Positions 33,161 through 45,125 of a stretch of DNA of 64,000 nucleotides are shown here, piece by piece. Where the stretch lies: the NCBI RefSeq assembly GCF_036621415.1, contig NZ_CP030941.1, positions 496,001 through 560,000 of the forward strand, given 5' to 3'. The position numbers and the translations under genes are program-made. Origin of the DNA: Nitratireductor thuwali. GTDB lineage: Bacteria > Pseudomonadota > Alphaproteobacteria > Rhizobiales > Rhizobiaceae. The notes beneath the pieces were generated by a model. That model made no database searches and was not told the DNA's origin. It saw only the letters and a program-made list of their open reading frames with translations. How positions within the stretch are numbered: position 1 is the stretch's first letter; each line of letters opens with the position of its first letter.

Positions 33161-36100
33161 GACGGTTCTTCCTCGCTCTCTGCCTGATCCTGACGGCCGC
33201 GCCCGCCCTGGCGCAGGATCCGGCCGAGGAGGCATCGTTCTTCACCCAGCTCCTGGAGAACCGGCTTTCCACGCCCAACCGCCAAATCCGCATACGCGGC
33301 ATTCAGGGGGCGTTATCCTCGGAAGCAACGATAGACGAAATCACGGTCGCCGACCGGGAGGGCGTGTGGCTGCGGATCAGCAATGCCCAGATCGACTGGA
33401 GCCGCTCGACCCTGCTCCTGCGCCAGCGGCTGGAGGTGGAAAGGCTTGCCGCAGGGGAAATCCAGGTGCTGCGCCAGCCACTGCCCGACGAGGACCTTCC
33501 TGCCCCCGAAGCCACCCCCTGCAGGTGCCCGAGCTTCCCATCGCGGTCAATCTGGAGAACCTGGAGATCGAGCGGCTTGCTTTCGACGAAGATGTCTTCG
33601 GCCTCCAATCCGTGCTCACCGTCGAGGGCAGTCTGGCGATCGAGGGCGGTTCGCTCGACACCTCGCTCAGCATCGTCCGGCTGGACGGGCCCGGCGGCCG
33701 CCTCACCCTCGACGCGCAATATGCCAATGAAACGCAGCAGCTTGATATCGACGTCGCGCTGCGCGAGCCGGAAAACGGCGTTCTTGCGAACCTTCTCGAC
33801 ATCGAAGGCCGCCCCCCGCTTGCCCTGACCCTGGCCGGGTCAGGACCGATCGACCAGCTTGACCTCAACATGACGCTCGCCGCCGATGGGGCGCCGGTGC
33901 TGGAGGGCACGGGCCGGTTCCGCCAGCGCGCCGGAGGGCTTGGCTTCAATGTCGATGTCGGCGGCCCGATCGCGCGCATCGTGCCCGAGCGCTTCCGCCC
34001 CTTCTTCGGCGAGGACACCCGCCTCCAGGCCTCGGGCATGGCCAAGGAGGCCGGAGGCGTCCTGCTCGAAAACCTGACGCTTTCCAGCGCCGCCCTCTCC
34101 CTGGAAGCGGCGGCGGAAACGGCCAGCGACGGCTTCCTGACCTCGCTTTCGGTCGATGCCGAAATAGGCGACGACGACGCTGAGGCCGTGCTGCTGCCGG
34201 TGGCCGGCGGCGAGACGTCGGTGCGTCGCGCCACGCTCTCCGCCACCTATGGCGAAGCCGGAAACCAGCGCTGGCAAGCCGCACTGAACCTGTACGATCT
34301 CCAAACGGGGGCATTCGCCGCAGAAACCGCGACGCTCGACATGAGCGGCATCGCCGAGAATCTCCAAACCCCGGCCGAGCGCCACATCACCTACGAGATC
34401 GACGGTACGGTGGCCGGCATCACCGCCGAGCGCGCCGACATCGCCGAGGCCCTGGGCGATACGGTCCGCCTTCGCGCCGATGGCGGCTGGACGGCGGGAC
34501 AGCCATTCACGATCGCCGACGCCCAGCTTTCGGGAAACGACCTTGGGATATCGCTTGCCGGCGACGTGGCGGATTTCGCCTTTCGCGGCGACATAGGCGT
34601 GGAAGCCGCCAGCATCGCCCCCTTCTCGGGCTTTGCCGGCCGCGAGCTTGCCGGCGGTCTCGATCTGCAGGCGACCGGCGAGGTCAGGCCGATCAGCGGC
34701 GCTTTCGACCTGGTGCTCGACGGCGTCGGCGAGGATCTTCGTCTCGGCATCGAGCAGATCGCGCCCCTGCTTGAGGGCGAAACGCGCATCTCGGGACGTA
34801 TCGCCCGCGGTCCCGAAGGTATCGTGGCTGACGGCTTCACCATCGCCAACGACCAGCTGACGCTTCGCGCCGACGGGACCTATGCGAGCGATGCGGCCGA
34901 TATCAGGCTCAACGGCGGCGTTGCAGATCTCTCGCTGATCGACGAGCGGCTCTCGGGACGGCTCCTGGTCGAGGGCAGCGCCATGGGCGGAGCCGAGGGC
35001 CTGAGCCTCAATCTGATTTCCCGCATCGAGGACGGCAGCCTGCTCGGCAAGCCCCTTACCGACGCAAGCCTGGAGTTCGACGGGATGCGCCAGGACAGCG
35101 CGCTCACCGGGCGACTGACCGGCGATGCCTTCCTCGATGGCGCCCGCGTCGAGCTGCAGACAGATATCGTGCTCGCCGCCGGCGAAAAACGCCTGAACGG
35201 CATCGATTTCAGGGCTGGAGGCGCCCGGCTGCGCGGCGACATCGCGCAGGATCGGGAAGGCATGCTGACGGGGGAGCTGGAACTCGACGCCCCAAATATA
35301 TCGACCGCCGCAGCCCTCGCTCTCGTGGAGGCGACCGGCTCGGCAAATGCGCGCATCACCTTGCAGCCGCGCGGCGAAACCCAGCACGCGACGATAAACG
35401 GGATCATCCGCGATCTCGAAAGCGACCGGCTGTCCGTGGGGGTGGCCGACATAGAGGCCGAAATCGGCAACCTTTTCGGCGTGCCGCGGGTGGAAGGCGC
35501 CCTCCACGCCGAAGACCTTACGGCAGCAGGCGTGGAGGTGGCCGTGCTGAATGCCACCGCCGACACCCAGGCCAGCCAGACCGAGTTCGACCTCGACGCC
35601 CGCCTCGCCCATGGCACACAGATCGACGTCGCCGGACTTCTGGCGCCGCAGGATGGCGGCTACAGGCTCCGGCTGGACCAGGCGCAGTTGCAGGAAGGGG
35701 GCGCGACCGCGCGGCTTCTGGAACCGGCGACGGTCCTCGTTCAGGGCAGTGAAATCTCCTTCGACGAAATCCGGCTCGACATTGCCGGCGGAACCGTGAC
35801 GGCGCGCGGAGAAGCTGCCGACACGCTCGACATCGCGGTCTCCCTGGACAGCGTGCCGCTGTCCATCGCAAACGCCATACGTCCCGACCTGTCCCTCGGC
35901 GGCACCGTCAGCGGAACCGCTGAGATCGGCGGCAGCCGGGATGCGCCGCAGATATCCTTCGACGTGACGGGCACAGGCATCACGGCCGAGGCTCTGCGCG
36001 AGGCGGGCGTGGCGTCCCTCGACGTGGATGCGCAGGGCCGGACGGCCGACAACATGCTCTCGCTTCGCGCGGATGTGACCAGCCCCGGCGGCCTCTCCGC

Positions 36101-37757
36101 CCGCGTGGAAGGCAGCGTGCCGCTGGATCAAGACGGCCAGCTCGCGCTCGACGTTGCGCTGCAAGCCTTTCCCCTGTCCCTGTTGAACCAGCAGATGCCG
36201 GACCTGGATCTATCGGGAACGCTGACGGGCAATGCCGCCATTACGGGGACGCTGGCCGATCCGCGTGCCCGGTTCAGCCTCGAAGCTTCGGGCCTCAGCG
36301 CCCGACCTCTGAATGAATTCGGCGCGGGGCCGATCGAGCTCAGCGCGACCGGAAGCTTTGCCGACGGGACCGTGACGCTGAGCACTCTCGAAGCGTCCGG
36401 GCCCTCCGGGCTTTCCGTGTCAGCCAGCGGCCGTGTGCCGCTTGGCGGTGGCGGCCTTGCTGTCGACCTGCGCGGCAGCGTGCCGCTCGCGCTGGGTAAC
36501 CGTCTCCTGGCCGACCGCGGCACCCAGCTTGCCGGGACGCTGCTTGCCGACATCAGGATTGGCGGCAGCCTTGAAAACCCATCGCTAAGCGGCTCGATCT
36601 CGACCCGGGATGGCGCCGCCGTCGACCCCATGACCAATCTGCGTCTCAACGACATCACGCTGGATGCTGCGTTGCAGGGCGACACCGTCACCATCCGCTC
36701 CGCAACGGCTGCCCTGGCTGCCGGCGGCACCGTCACTCTTTCCGGAACGATCTCGACCAACGCGGCTGCAGGGTTCCCCGCCGACCTCACCATTAGGCTC
36801 GATGAGGCGCGCTACGTGGATGGCGAGATGGTCAGCGCGACGATAAGCGGCACGCTGGCGCTCAGAGGACCGCTCGCCCGCGATCCCCTGCTTTCGGGCG
36901 AACTAACCGTCGACCGTGCTGAAATCCTGGTGCCCGAAAACCTGGGAGGCGGCGTAGAGCATATCGATGTCCGCCATATCTCGCCGCCGCCGGACGTGGC
37001 CGCAACGCTGCGGCGCGCCCGTGCCGACGACGGAACGCCTGTGCCCGGCGGACGGCCGAGCGTGCTGCGCCTGGACGTCCAGCTGAACGCGCCGGCGCGG
37101 ATATTCGTCCGCGGGCGTGGCCTGGATGCCGAACTCGGCGGCTCTGTCCGGCTGACCGGTCCCGTTACCTCCATCCGGCCCGTCGGCGGCTTCCGGCTGA
37201 TACGCGGACGCCTTTCCATTCTCGGCCAGCGCATCGTTTTCGACGAGGGAACGGTGACGCTGGTGGGCGATCTCGACCCCTATCTCAACTTTGTCGCGCG
37301 TTCGACCAGCGGCGAAATCACGGTCTTCATCACGGTAACGGGCCGGGTCTCGGATCTCAATATCGATTTCTCCTCGCAGCCCGAGCTTCCGGAAGACGAG
37401 GTGCTGGCGCAACTGATCTTCAAGCGCGGCATTGGCGAGCTGTCGCCCCTGCAACTGGCCCAACTTGCAGCGGCCGCCGCCGAACTCGCGGGCGGCGGCG
37501 ACACATCGCTTCTGGGCTCCCTGCGTGACGCGGTCGGCCTCGACGACCTGGACGTGGTGACCGACACCGAGGGCAACACTGCCGTCCGTGCGGGGCGTTA
37601 CATTCAGGAAAACATCTATCTCGGGGTGGAAGCCGGTGCGAAAGGAAGCACTCGCGGCACGATCAATCTCGACATCACCGAGAACTTGAAGGCACGCGGC
37701 GCCGTCGGCGCGGACGGTGAATCCAGCCTCGGCCTCTTTTACGAAAAAGATTATTGA
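33157..37757 (+). pseudogene. tamB: Translocation and assembly module protein TamB, frameshifted as sequenced
   Basis: Repaired, the product is about 1533 aa. It starts at a TTG overlapping the tamA stop, with a signal peptide or anchor R-R-F-F-L-A-L-C-L-I-L-T-A-A-P-A-L-A-Q. A long run of beta-rich repeats follows (G-x-L-x-A-x-A-x-I-x-G-x-L motifs about every 50-70 residues). The C-terminal TamB_CTD (DUF490) region contains F-D-E-G-T-V-T-L and ends with D-E-V-L-A-Q-L-I-F and a final Y-E-K-D-Y. TamB forms a groove across the periplasm. The frame breaks at CCCCC (33515-33519); a sixth C gives A-T-P-L-Q-V-P-E-L-P and continues without further stops. Confidence 0.9.
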
Positions 37758-37770
37758 GCGCAAAAAAGAA

Positions 37771-37788
37771 GCCGGCTCAAGGGCCGGC
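37771..37788. terminator. Hairpin after tamB, weak candidate terminator
   Basis: GCCGGC (37771-37776) pairs with GCCGGC (37783-37788) around a six-base loop. A-rich sequence precedes it, so on the minus strand it would be followed by T's, while on the plus strand it lacks a T-run. It is a poor terminator for tamB but is the only structure near its stop. Confidence 0.35.
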
Positions 37789-37980
37789 AAACAGCACGCA
37801 ATGTGGGGCTTTGGGGGGCGGGGGTCGCGTGCTGTCTCCCATTGAACCGTCAACCCGGCAAAAGGTTCCGCCCGCTCCCGAGAAAATTGTAAGAAAACTG
37901 AATGAAGAATTTCCGGCATGGAACAGCCGGCGGCCTTTGCCGTTGAGGGACATCCGACGCGCGAACTTGAAGGAGTGGGT

Positions 37981-38307
37981 ATGAGCACCGGTCCCGACGA
38001 TGCCGAGCGGCTAAGACTGTTTCGACTTGTGCCCGATGCGCCGGCTACCGATCCGAATTGGGACTTGGCGGCGCCGCAAGGCGAACTCGTCGTGCGCGCC
38101 CGCTCCATCGCCGATGCGCGCATCGTCGCAGCGGAGGCGGAGGCGGACTTCCTCGACCTTCCAGCCAAGCCGGGTGACGGCGTATCCACCGACTTCGCCA
38201 GCGCCTTTCGCGACGAGAAGCTTTACCGGGTCGAAGAGATCGAGCCGGGCGAGCATGCCGCGCGGGGGCCGCGCGGCGTGGTCGCGCGCAAGCCATACGC
38301 TCCATAG
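37981..38307 (+). CDS. Hypothetical protein of 108 aa
   Basis: I do not recognise a family. The product is acidic and soluble, beginning S-T-G-P-D-D-A-E-R-L-R-L-F-R-L-V-P, with a central A-R-S-I-A-D-A-R-I-V-A-A-E-A-E-A-D-F stretch and a C-terminal R-V-E-E-I-E-P-G segment. No membrane helix or signal peptide is visible. GAAGGAG lies seven bases before the ATG, so translation is credible. Codon use is like its neighbours. It lies between tamB and the DUF421 gene on the same strand. Uncertain function. Confidence 0.7.
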   Translation: MSTGPDDAERLRLFRLVPDAPATDPNWDLAAPQGELVVRARSIADARIVAAEAEADFLDLPAKPGDGVSTDFASAFRDEKLYRVEEIEPGEHAARGPRGVVARKPYAP

Positions 38308-38442
38308 GAGAAGCGAAAGTGCAGGCGCGCCTGCGGAAGCTTCCGGCAGGCTGAGCTGCGTTCCGGGCTCCCTCCCGCCCCTCTCCTTGGAACCTCCCGC
38401 ATCCAGCAACCGTTCCCTCACCGCATCTTGGAAGGAGATTCG

Positions 38443-38919
38443 ATGAGCGAACCGCTCTTCTATGAGAGCTGGACGGGAATCGCGCGGACGCTGGTGGTCG
38501 GCTCGGCTGCCTATGTGCTGCTGATCCTGCTGCTTCGGGCTTCAGGCAAAAGAACCCTGAGCAAGATGAATGCGTTCGACCTCGTCGTTACCGTTGCCCT
38601 CGGCTCAACGCTCGCGACGGTGCTGCTCGACAAGAACGTTCCCCTTGCCGACGGCGTTACGGCTCTGGCGCTCCTCATCTACCTCCAATGGGCGATCACC
38701 TGGAGCTCTGTCCGTTTCGGAAAGGTCCAGGCAGTCGTGAAGGCGGAGCCAACGCTTCTGGTCAAGGACGGCCAATATCTTCCACAAGCGATGCAGCGAC
38801 AGCGGGTGACGGAAGAAGAGATCGTCGCGGCCATCCGGCAGAGCGGCAAGTCCGATATCTCTGCGGTCGATATGGTGGTGCTTGAGACAGACGGAAGCCT
38901 CAGTGTCGTGCCGCGATGA
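38443..38919 (+). CDS. DUF421-domain membrane protein (YetF-like)
   Basis: The 158-aa product has three membrane helices (about 14-32, 48-62, 67-84) followed by a soluble domain of about 75 residues. The L-L-I-L-L-L-R-A-S-G-K-R-T-L-S-K-M-N-A-F-D helix-loop and V-A-L-G-S-T-L-A are the DUF421 signature; L-L-V-K-D-G-Q and E-E-E-I-V-A-A-I-R follow. The role is unknown; B. subtilis members are expressed in spores. GGAAGGAG before the ATG supports the start. Confidence 0.87.
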   Translation: MSEPLFYESWTGIARTLVVGSAAYVLLILLLRASGKRTLSKMNAFDLVVTVALGSTLATVLLDKNVPLADGVTALALLIYLQWAITWSSVRFGKVQAVVKAEPTLLVKDGQYLPQAMQRQRVTEEEIVAAIRQSGKSDISAVDMVVLETDGSLSVVPR

Positions 38920-39024
38920 GCGTTTACTTGTGCGGTGACATCGTCTGCGTCAGAGCGCCGCGTCCATTCGAACGCTAGAGGACGCTCCAGCATCTTCAAT
39001 CCAGCGATGGCAAGCGATTGATTT

Positions 39025-39100
<76 letters not shown>

Positions 39101-39259
39101 GACCGTTGCGCCGCAATCGGTGGCGCCTCTTGTCCGCCGGTTGGTCCGGCGAACGTCGCGCTCATTAACGTGTCTCCGGCGCACATGCAAGCCCCACGGG
39201 GGCACTTTTGCGCCGCGCGCGGCTTTTGTCGCAGGCCGCCGCGATCTAGGCGGCCGGCG

Positions 39260-40177
39260 TCACAAATGCAGCGTTCCCTCCGCAATCTTGACCGCGCCGC
39301 CGCCGATCCGCGCAGCCTCCAGTCCGCGGCCGGCGACATCGATTTCCAACCTGATCCTGGACGGCCTTCCCATTTCGATGCCCTGCTCGATCCAGAAGCC
39401 ATGTGCCCCGTCCACCGGCTCGTCATGCATCAGGATCGCGCCGGCGAAAGCGGCCACCGCAGAGCCCGTTGCAGGGTCTTCCATGATACCTGCGTCGGGT
39501 GCGAACATGCGGGCGTGGAAGGCGCAATCGTGGTTCACCGTCTCTCGGCAGTAGACATAGGGATCGGCCATGATGCCGCCGTCCGACTGCACCAGATCGC
39601 GCCACAGCGACGCGTCCAGACGCGCCTGGGCCGCCGCCCGAAGGTCGGCTACGGGAACGCATATATATGGAACGCCGGCGGACCAGCCGGTAATGACATG
39701 GTTCTCAAAACCGATCCGGTTGTAGGCGAGCCCCAGGGCGGCGGCCACCGATTCGGCCGGAACGTCGAAGGCGAGGCGCTCGGGCATGCGGGGAAGGTCG
39801 AATTCGGCGAAGACCGCGTCCCCGCCGGTCGTCACCGCGCAGCGCACCGGACCGACCTTCTCCTCCAGCACGATGATCGAGGTACGCCCGCTCCCGTCCC
39901 CGCCGGCATGGCGCTGTGCCAGCGCGACGGCCGTGCCCACGGTGGGGTGGCCGGCGAAGGGCAGCTCCGCCCGAGGCGTGAAGATGCGGACGCTTGCCGT
40001 GTGGACCGGGTTTTCCGGCGGGCGGACGAAAACCGTCTCCGACAGGTTGAACTCGCCGGCGATCTTCTGCATCTGCGCGTCGTCCAGACCGTCGGCGTCG
40101 AGCACGATGGCCAGCGGATTACCCGAAAGAGCGGACTGGGTGAAAACGTCATAGACCATGTATCGACGAGGACGCAT
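39260..40177 (-). CDS. PhzF-family isomerase/epimerase
   Basis: The 305-aa product has the two-domain PhzF fold: V-F-T-Q-S-A-L-S-G-N-P-L-A-I-V near the N-terminus, the catalytic Glu in F-N-L-S-E-T-V-F-V, A-G-H-P-T-V-G-T-A, and the mirrored E-D-P-A-T-G-S-A-V-A-A-F. PhzF is an isomerase of phenazine synthesis, but most family members in Proteobacteria have no phenazine context, and none is seen here. GGGAGGG before the ATG at 40177 fixes the start; the frame open to 40216 is not used. The nearby EEP gene (63 bp upstream) runs the same way and may be co-transcribed. Confidence 0.9.
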   Translation of the reverse strand: MRPRRYMVYDVFTQSALSGNPLAIVLDADGLDDAQMQKIAGEFNLSETVFVRPPENPVHTASVRIFTPRAELPFAGHPTVGTAVALAQRHAGGDGSGRTSIIVLEEKVGPVRCAVTTGGDAVFAEFDLPRMPERLAFDVPAESVAAALGLAYNRIGFENHVITGWSAGVPYICVPVADLRAAAQARLDASLWRDLVQSDGGIMADPYVYCRETVNHDCAFHARMFAPDAGIMEDPATGSAVAAFAGAILMHDEPVDGAHGFWIEQGIEMGRPSRIRLEIDVAGRGLEAARIGGGAVKIAEGTLHL

Positions 40178-40240
40178 ATTCCCTCCCGGCCGGCGCCCGG
40201 CCCTGCTGTGTTGCACTTCGGCCCGGCCGTCCGGTGCGGC

Positions 40241-41353
40241 TCAGGCGATTTCTAGCGTTATCGCCACCGGACAGTGATCCGAGGCTTTCGGACGGTCCCA
40301 CCCGATGCGGGGGAAGCGCTCGACCTCCTGCCCCGGCGGAAACACGGTCCGGAACGGCTGCCCCGCCCGCACGATGTCGGGCACGGCTTTCGCGTTGCGG
40401 CGGGCGAGCGACGGCGAGATCAGTAGATAATCCAGTTGGCAAAGGTGCCGCTCCTCGGGTCCGCGGCTGTGATAAAGGGTCCAGCGGTCCATCTCCGGGC
40501 GGCGCTCGACGACGTTTTCGCAGAACCCGCCTTCCGTCAGGATGTTGAGGCTGGATTGCGTCTCCTGCACGACTTCGAACCGGTAGCCACAATAAGCATC
40601 CCCGCCCACGACGACGCGCTCGCGGTAATCGTTCAGGTCACCGCAGACGACCCAGCGCCTTTCGGCGGTGCGACCGACCCCGAAACGCTCCTCAATGATG
40701 CGCCGCACGGCGGCGGCCTCGGCAATCCGGATCGGCATCGAGGCATGGCGCCCGTCGAGGTCGCCGCGCGGCGGGCTCATCGCCTTGAAATGCACGCCGT
40801 AGATCGTGAAGGGCCGCCCGCCGATGCGCAGATCAATCTCAAGGCAGTCGCGCCGGAAGATGCGCTCGCTGCCGGCGATCCCCATGGCCGCCAATTGCTC
40901 ATTATGCAGATCCAGCGCCTCGAATGTCAGATGCGCGTGGCTGGTCATGCGCTCAAATTCGATCGGCTGGCCATCCGCGGTTTCCCGGCGCATCATCACG
41001 GCCAGGTCGATACCCCGCCCGTCGTTTCCCGCAGTTGAGTATTTTTCGCGATACCCGCTGCCGATCATCTTGAACAGGTAGCCGTGTTCGAAGGCTTTCA
41101 GCGCTGCCAGATTGTCGACTTCCTGCAGGCACAGAATATCGGCGCGGGTGGCGGCTATGGCCAGCGCCGTCAACTGCCGCGCATCGTCGGTATGGGCGAT
41201 GGTGCGCGCCCGCTCTAATTCGCGATACTCGTCCTCGTCGGCAATATCGAACAAGGCGAGAGCCCGGTCCTGCCGCAAATCGTTGCGGTACCCGGAGAAA
41301 TCGAACCGGTTCATCAGATTTTCAACGTTGAAGGTGGCGATCCGGACCGACAT
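40241..41353 (-). CDS. Endonuclease/exonuclease/phosphatase-family protein
   Basis: The 370-aa product is an EEP-superfamily metallo-enzyme: R-I-A-T-F-N-V-E-N-L near the start, D-I-L-C-L-Q-E-V-D-N (metal Glu), V-V-C-G-D-L-N-D-Y (catalytic Asp-Asn), and S-D-H-C-P-V-A at the end (general-base His). The length is long for a simple exonuclease III, and no secretion signal is seen, so it is likely cytosolic. It may act on nucleic acids or phosphoesters; the substrate is unknown. Three candidate starts exist, and I used the ATG at 41353. Confidence 0.87.
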   Translation of the reverse strand: MSVRIATFNVENLMNRFDFSGYRNDLRQDRALALFDIADEDEYRELERARTIAHTDDARQLTALAIAATRADILCLQEVDNLAALKAFEHGYLFKMIGSGYREKYSTAGNDGRGIDLAVMMRRETADGQPIEFERMTSHAHLTFEALDLHNEQLAAMGIAGSERIFRRDCLEIDLRIGGRPFTIYGVHFKAMSPPRGDLDGRHASMPIRIAEAAAVRRIIEERFGVGRTAERRWVVCGDLNDYRERVVVGGDAYCGYRFEVVQETQSSLNILTEGGFCENVVERRPEMDRWTLYHSRGPEERHLCQLDYLLISPSLARRNAKAVPDIVRAGQPFRTVFPPGQEVERFPRIGWDRPKASDHCPVAITLEIA

Positions 41354-41519
41354 GCTCAAAGGTTCTGCCTTCGGCACGGCCAAAAGGCAAGCACCGTTCG
41401 GCCGCCTCCTGCAACCTTTGCATTCATGCCGCATTCATGAGGCATCTGGAATCATTATGCTCGTGTAGAATTGGCGATGAAACGGCTTGGGCATCGCCCG
41501 AAGGAAATGGAGCAATCTC

Positions 41520-41987
41520 ATGAGATATCGGCTTTCGACCCTGGCGTTCTCCAGCCTGGTCGCGCTCGGACTCATGGCCGGTTCCGGTGCCGCCAATGCT
41601 TCGGCGCTGTCGGCGGCCGGCACGAGCGTCGATCCGGTGCGCACCCTCTCCGAGACGGCAAACCCGTCGGCCTCGGTCCAGAAGGTTCACGAGCGGCGGT
41701 ATCGCCACGGGCGCAAGCGGCATTTCAAGCGGCACCACGTCAGACCGCGCGCGGGCATATATTTCGAGTTCGGAACCGGTGGCTACCGCTATGACCCGCC
41801 CTACTACGTGCGGCCACACTATGTGCGGCCTCGCTATGTGCGCCCGCGTCCGGCGCGACCCTACCGCCTGAACAGACACCATGTGAGCTGGTGCTACGAC
41901 CGTTACCGCTCCTATCGGGCCTACGACAACACGTTCCAGCCCTATCACGGCCCGCGCAGGCAGTGCCGTTCGCCTTACATGTACTGA
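41520..41987 (+). CDS. BA14K-family secreted protein (first of two)
   Basis: The 155-aa product has a signal peptide ([10 protein letters not shown] to about residue 29), a basic Tyr/His/Arg/Pro-rich middle with repeated Y-V-R-P, and a C-terminal BA14K motif: [21 protein letters not shown] and C-R-S-P-Y. BA14K was first described as a Brucella antigen with lectin-like binding, and the family is confined largely to Hyphomicrobiales. GGAG lies eight bases before the ATG. The protein is probably periplasmic or surface-linked. Confidence 0.9.
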   Translation: MRYRLSTLAFSSLVALGLMAGSGAANASALSAAGTSVDPVRTLSETANPSASVQKVHERRYRHGRKRHFKRHHVRPRAGIYFEFGTGGYRYDPPYYVRPHYVRPRYVRPRPARPYRLNRHHVSWCYDRYRSYRAYDNTFQPYHGPRRQCRSPYMY

Positions 41988-42000
41988 TACCAAGCATCTA

Positions 42001-42041
42001 CTAAGAATCGTTGGCGGCGCTATGCCGCCAACGATGCTTAG
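42001..42041. terminator. Long hairpin between convergent BA14K and PilZ genes
   Basis: CTAAGAATCGTTGGCGGC (42001-42018) pairs with GCCGCCAACGATGCTTAG (42024-42041) with one mismatch. The PilZ stop lies in it. No T-run follows on either strand, but its place between two convergent genes makes a bidirectional terminator plausible. Confidence 0.7.
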
Positions 42042-42328
42042 AGGAATGTCACGCCAATCTCCGTCAATGTCCGCCAGCGGATGACCGCTGGCCGCAGCCG
42101 CGGCTCCCGGCCGAGCTGGAGCATGAAACGGGGTGGAATGGCGCAAAGGTCGCAGAACCCTATCCGCGCGCCCGAACCGCTGAGATTGCGTACCGTGCCG
42201 GACAGGGTGGAACGGCCGTCATTGAAGACCAAACGCGCCGGCAGCAGCGCCTTGCGGCGAAGCTCCTCCCTCCTTTCGACGAAAGTGTCGCCGTCCAGCC
42301 CAATCGATTTTTCAATTATCGGTGTCAT
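42038..42328 (-). CDS. PilZ-domain protein
   Basis: The 96-aa product is a bare PilZ domain. R-R-K-A-L-L-P-A-R-L is the RxxxR-type segment and N-L-S-G-S-G-A-R-I-G is the N/DxSxxG motif, the two parts that bind cyclic di-GMP. CAGGAGGC before the ATG at 42328 fixes the start; the frame reaching 42424 is longer but unsupported. It sits between the two BA14K genes and is convergent with the first. It may act as a small c-di-GMP receptor. Confidence 0.87.
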   Translation of the reverse strand: MTPIIEKSIGLDGDTFVERREELRRKALLPARLVFNDGRSTLSGTVRNLSGSGARIGFCDLCAIPPRFMLQLGREPRLRPAVIRWRTLTEIGVTFL

Positions 42329-42539
42329 CCGAGCCTCCTGATGCTTCAATAGCCAGGAGAAGCGAAAAACGTGCCAATGGGCCCGTGTCGAAACGGCACA
42401 GCGTTTCAGAACCCGTGCCGGCACATCCCGGCCGCGCCACGGAAACCGCTCAAGCTTTAATTGGTAAAGTTCGACTTTTCATGCGCTGGTTTAGATATAC
42501 AGTACACGTATACTGAACGATATTTCAGGCAGTCATACC

Positions 42540-43103
42540 GTGTTCCTGTTTCCGAAAGTCATTGTTTCCCTTCTGCTGGCCTGCATGACGGGAACCGGCG
42601 TCCGTGCGGAGGTTTTCTCCATACGGGCGCCGGTGACCGTTCCGCACGAGGCGGCGGTTGCCCGGATTTCCGACCATGGGCCGCGAATGCGCCACAGCGG
42701 CGGCGGCTTCAGCATCGAGCTCAGAAGCGGCACGCACCCGCATCTGCAACGCTGGAGATGGCAACGCTATCGGCCCTACTGGGATACGCCCCACTACCGA
42801 AGCTACAAAACGCACAGGTTCGACCTGTCGGACAGCCTCTACAACGACTTCAAAGACTGGCAACGCCCAGGTTACCGCTACCACCGGCAGCGCGGCTGGC
42901 CCGACCGCGCGCCCTACTATAACGGCCGCCGCTTTCTCTTCGAGGTCGTGCCGGAAAGGCCAGCCGCCAGGCCCGGCCACGGGCAAAGGGCAGCGCATTT
43001 GGCCTGGTGCCGCGACCGCTACCGGTCCTACCGCGCGGCGGACAACACCTTCCAGCCCTACAAGGGACCGCGCAGGAAATGCCGGTCGCCCTACGGGCGA
43101 TGA
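42540..43103 (+). CDS. BA14K-family secreted protein (second of two)
   Basis: The 187-aa product has a signal peptide (F-L-F-P-K-V-I-V-S-L-L-L-A-C-M-T-G-T-G), a middle rich in Trp, Tyr, Arg and His (R-W-R-W-Q-R-Y-R-P-Y-W), and the same C-terminal BA14K motif, [21 protein letters not shown] and C-R-S-P-Y. It starts with GTG. The shared tail shows that it and the gene at 41520 are paralogs, but the middles differ strongly. It is transcribed separately from PilZ, which runs the other way. Confidence 0.88.
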   Translation: MFLFPKVIVSLLLACMTGTGVRAEVFSIRAPVTVPHEAAVARISDHGPRMRHSGGGFSIELRSGTHPHLQRWRWQRYRPYWDTPHYRSYKTHRFDLSDSLYNDFKDWQRPGYRYHRQRGWPDRAPYYNGRRFLFEVVPERPAARPGHGQRAAHLAWCRDRYRSYRAADNTFQPYKGPRRKCRSPYGR

Positions 43104-43170
43104 CGATGCCCCATGACAGGACCGGCCGCGGATCGCTCCGCGGCCGGCACCATGTCGAGAGGGTGCCGCC

Positions 43171-44887
<1,717 letters not shown>

Positions 44888-44910
44888 GCCCACCGGCGCC
44901 TCGCAAAAAT

Positions 44911-44926
44911 CGTACCGTACGGTACG
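44911..44926. promoter_or_regulatory. Palindromic operator upstream of the TetR gene
   Basis: CGTACCGTACGGTACG is a perfect 16-bp palindrome, 24 bp before the TetR start codon. Its internal repeat of GTACCGTAC/GTACGGTAC resembles TetR operators, so autoregulation and, through read-through, control of ilvC are plausible. Confidence 0.75.
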
Positions 44927-45125
44927 GTTCTGTCACACGCCGGCCGGGATTTCAAGCCTGTATCGCGAACGCCTGCTGTTCCGCCGACAGGTCCAGGACA
45001 GGCCTTGACCGTCCAAGGATGACGGAGGCCGGCATTCGCCGCTATCAACGCGGGCCGGGAGATATCCCGGTTTTTAGCGTTGATGACGGCGGTGGCAAGG
45101 CTTTCAAGGAGGCGAACCAGCAAGG

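Noticed and set aside
33840..36164. A 774-aa minus-strand frame opposite tamB
   Set aside because: It is a mirror of tamB codon structure (high GC at third positions gives long antisense frames) with no domain of its own.
37754..37984. A 76-aa frame right after tamB
   Set aside because: It runs through the post-tamB hairpin and low-complexity G/P residues, has no ribosome-binding site and no recognisable family.
38011..38421. A 136-aa minus-strand frame opposite the 108-aa hypothetical gene
   Set aside because: The plus-strand gene has a ribosome-binding site; the antisense frame has none and no family.
42495..42520. CAGTA/TACTG dyad upstream of the second BA14K gene
   Set aside because: Five-base arms in an A/T-rich promoter region can arise by chance; no conservation can be tested here.
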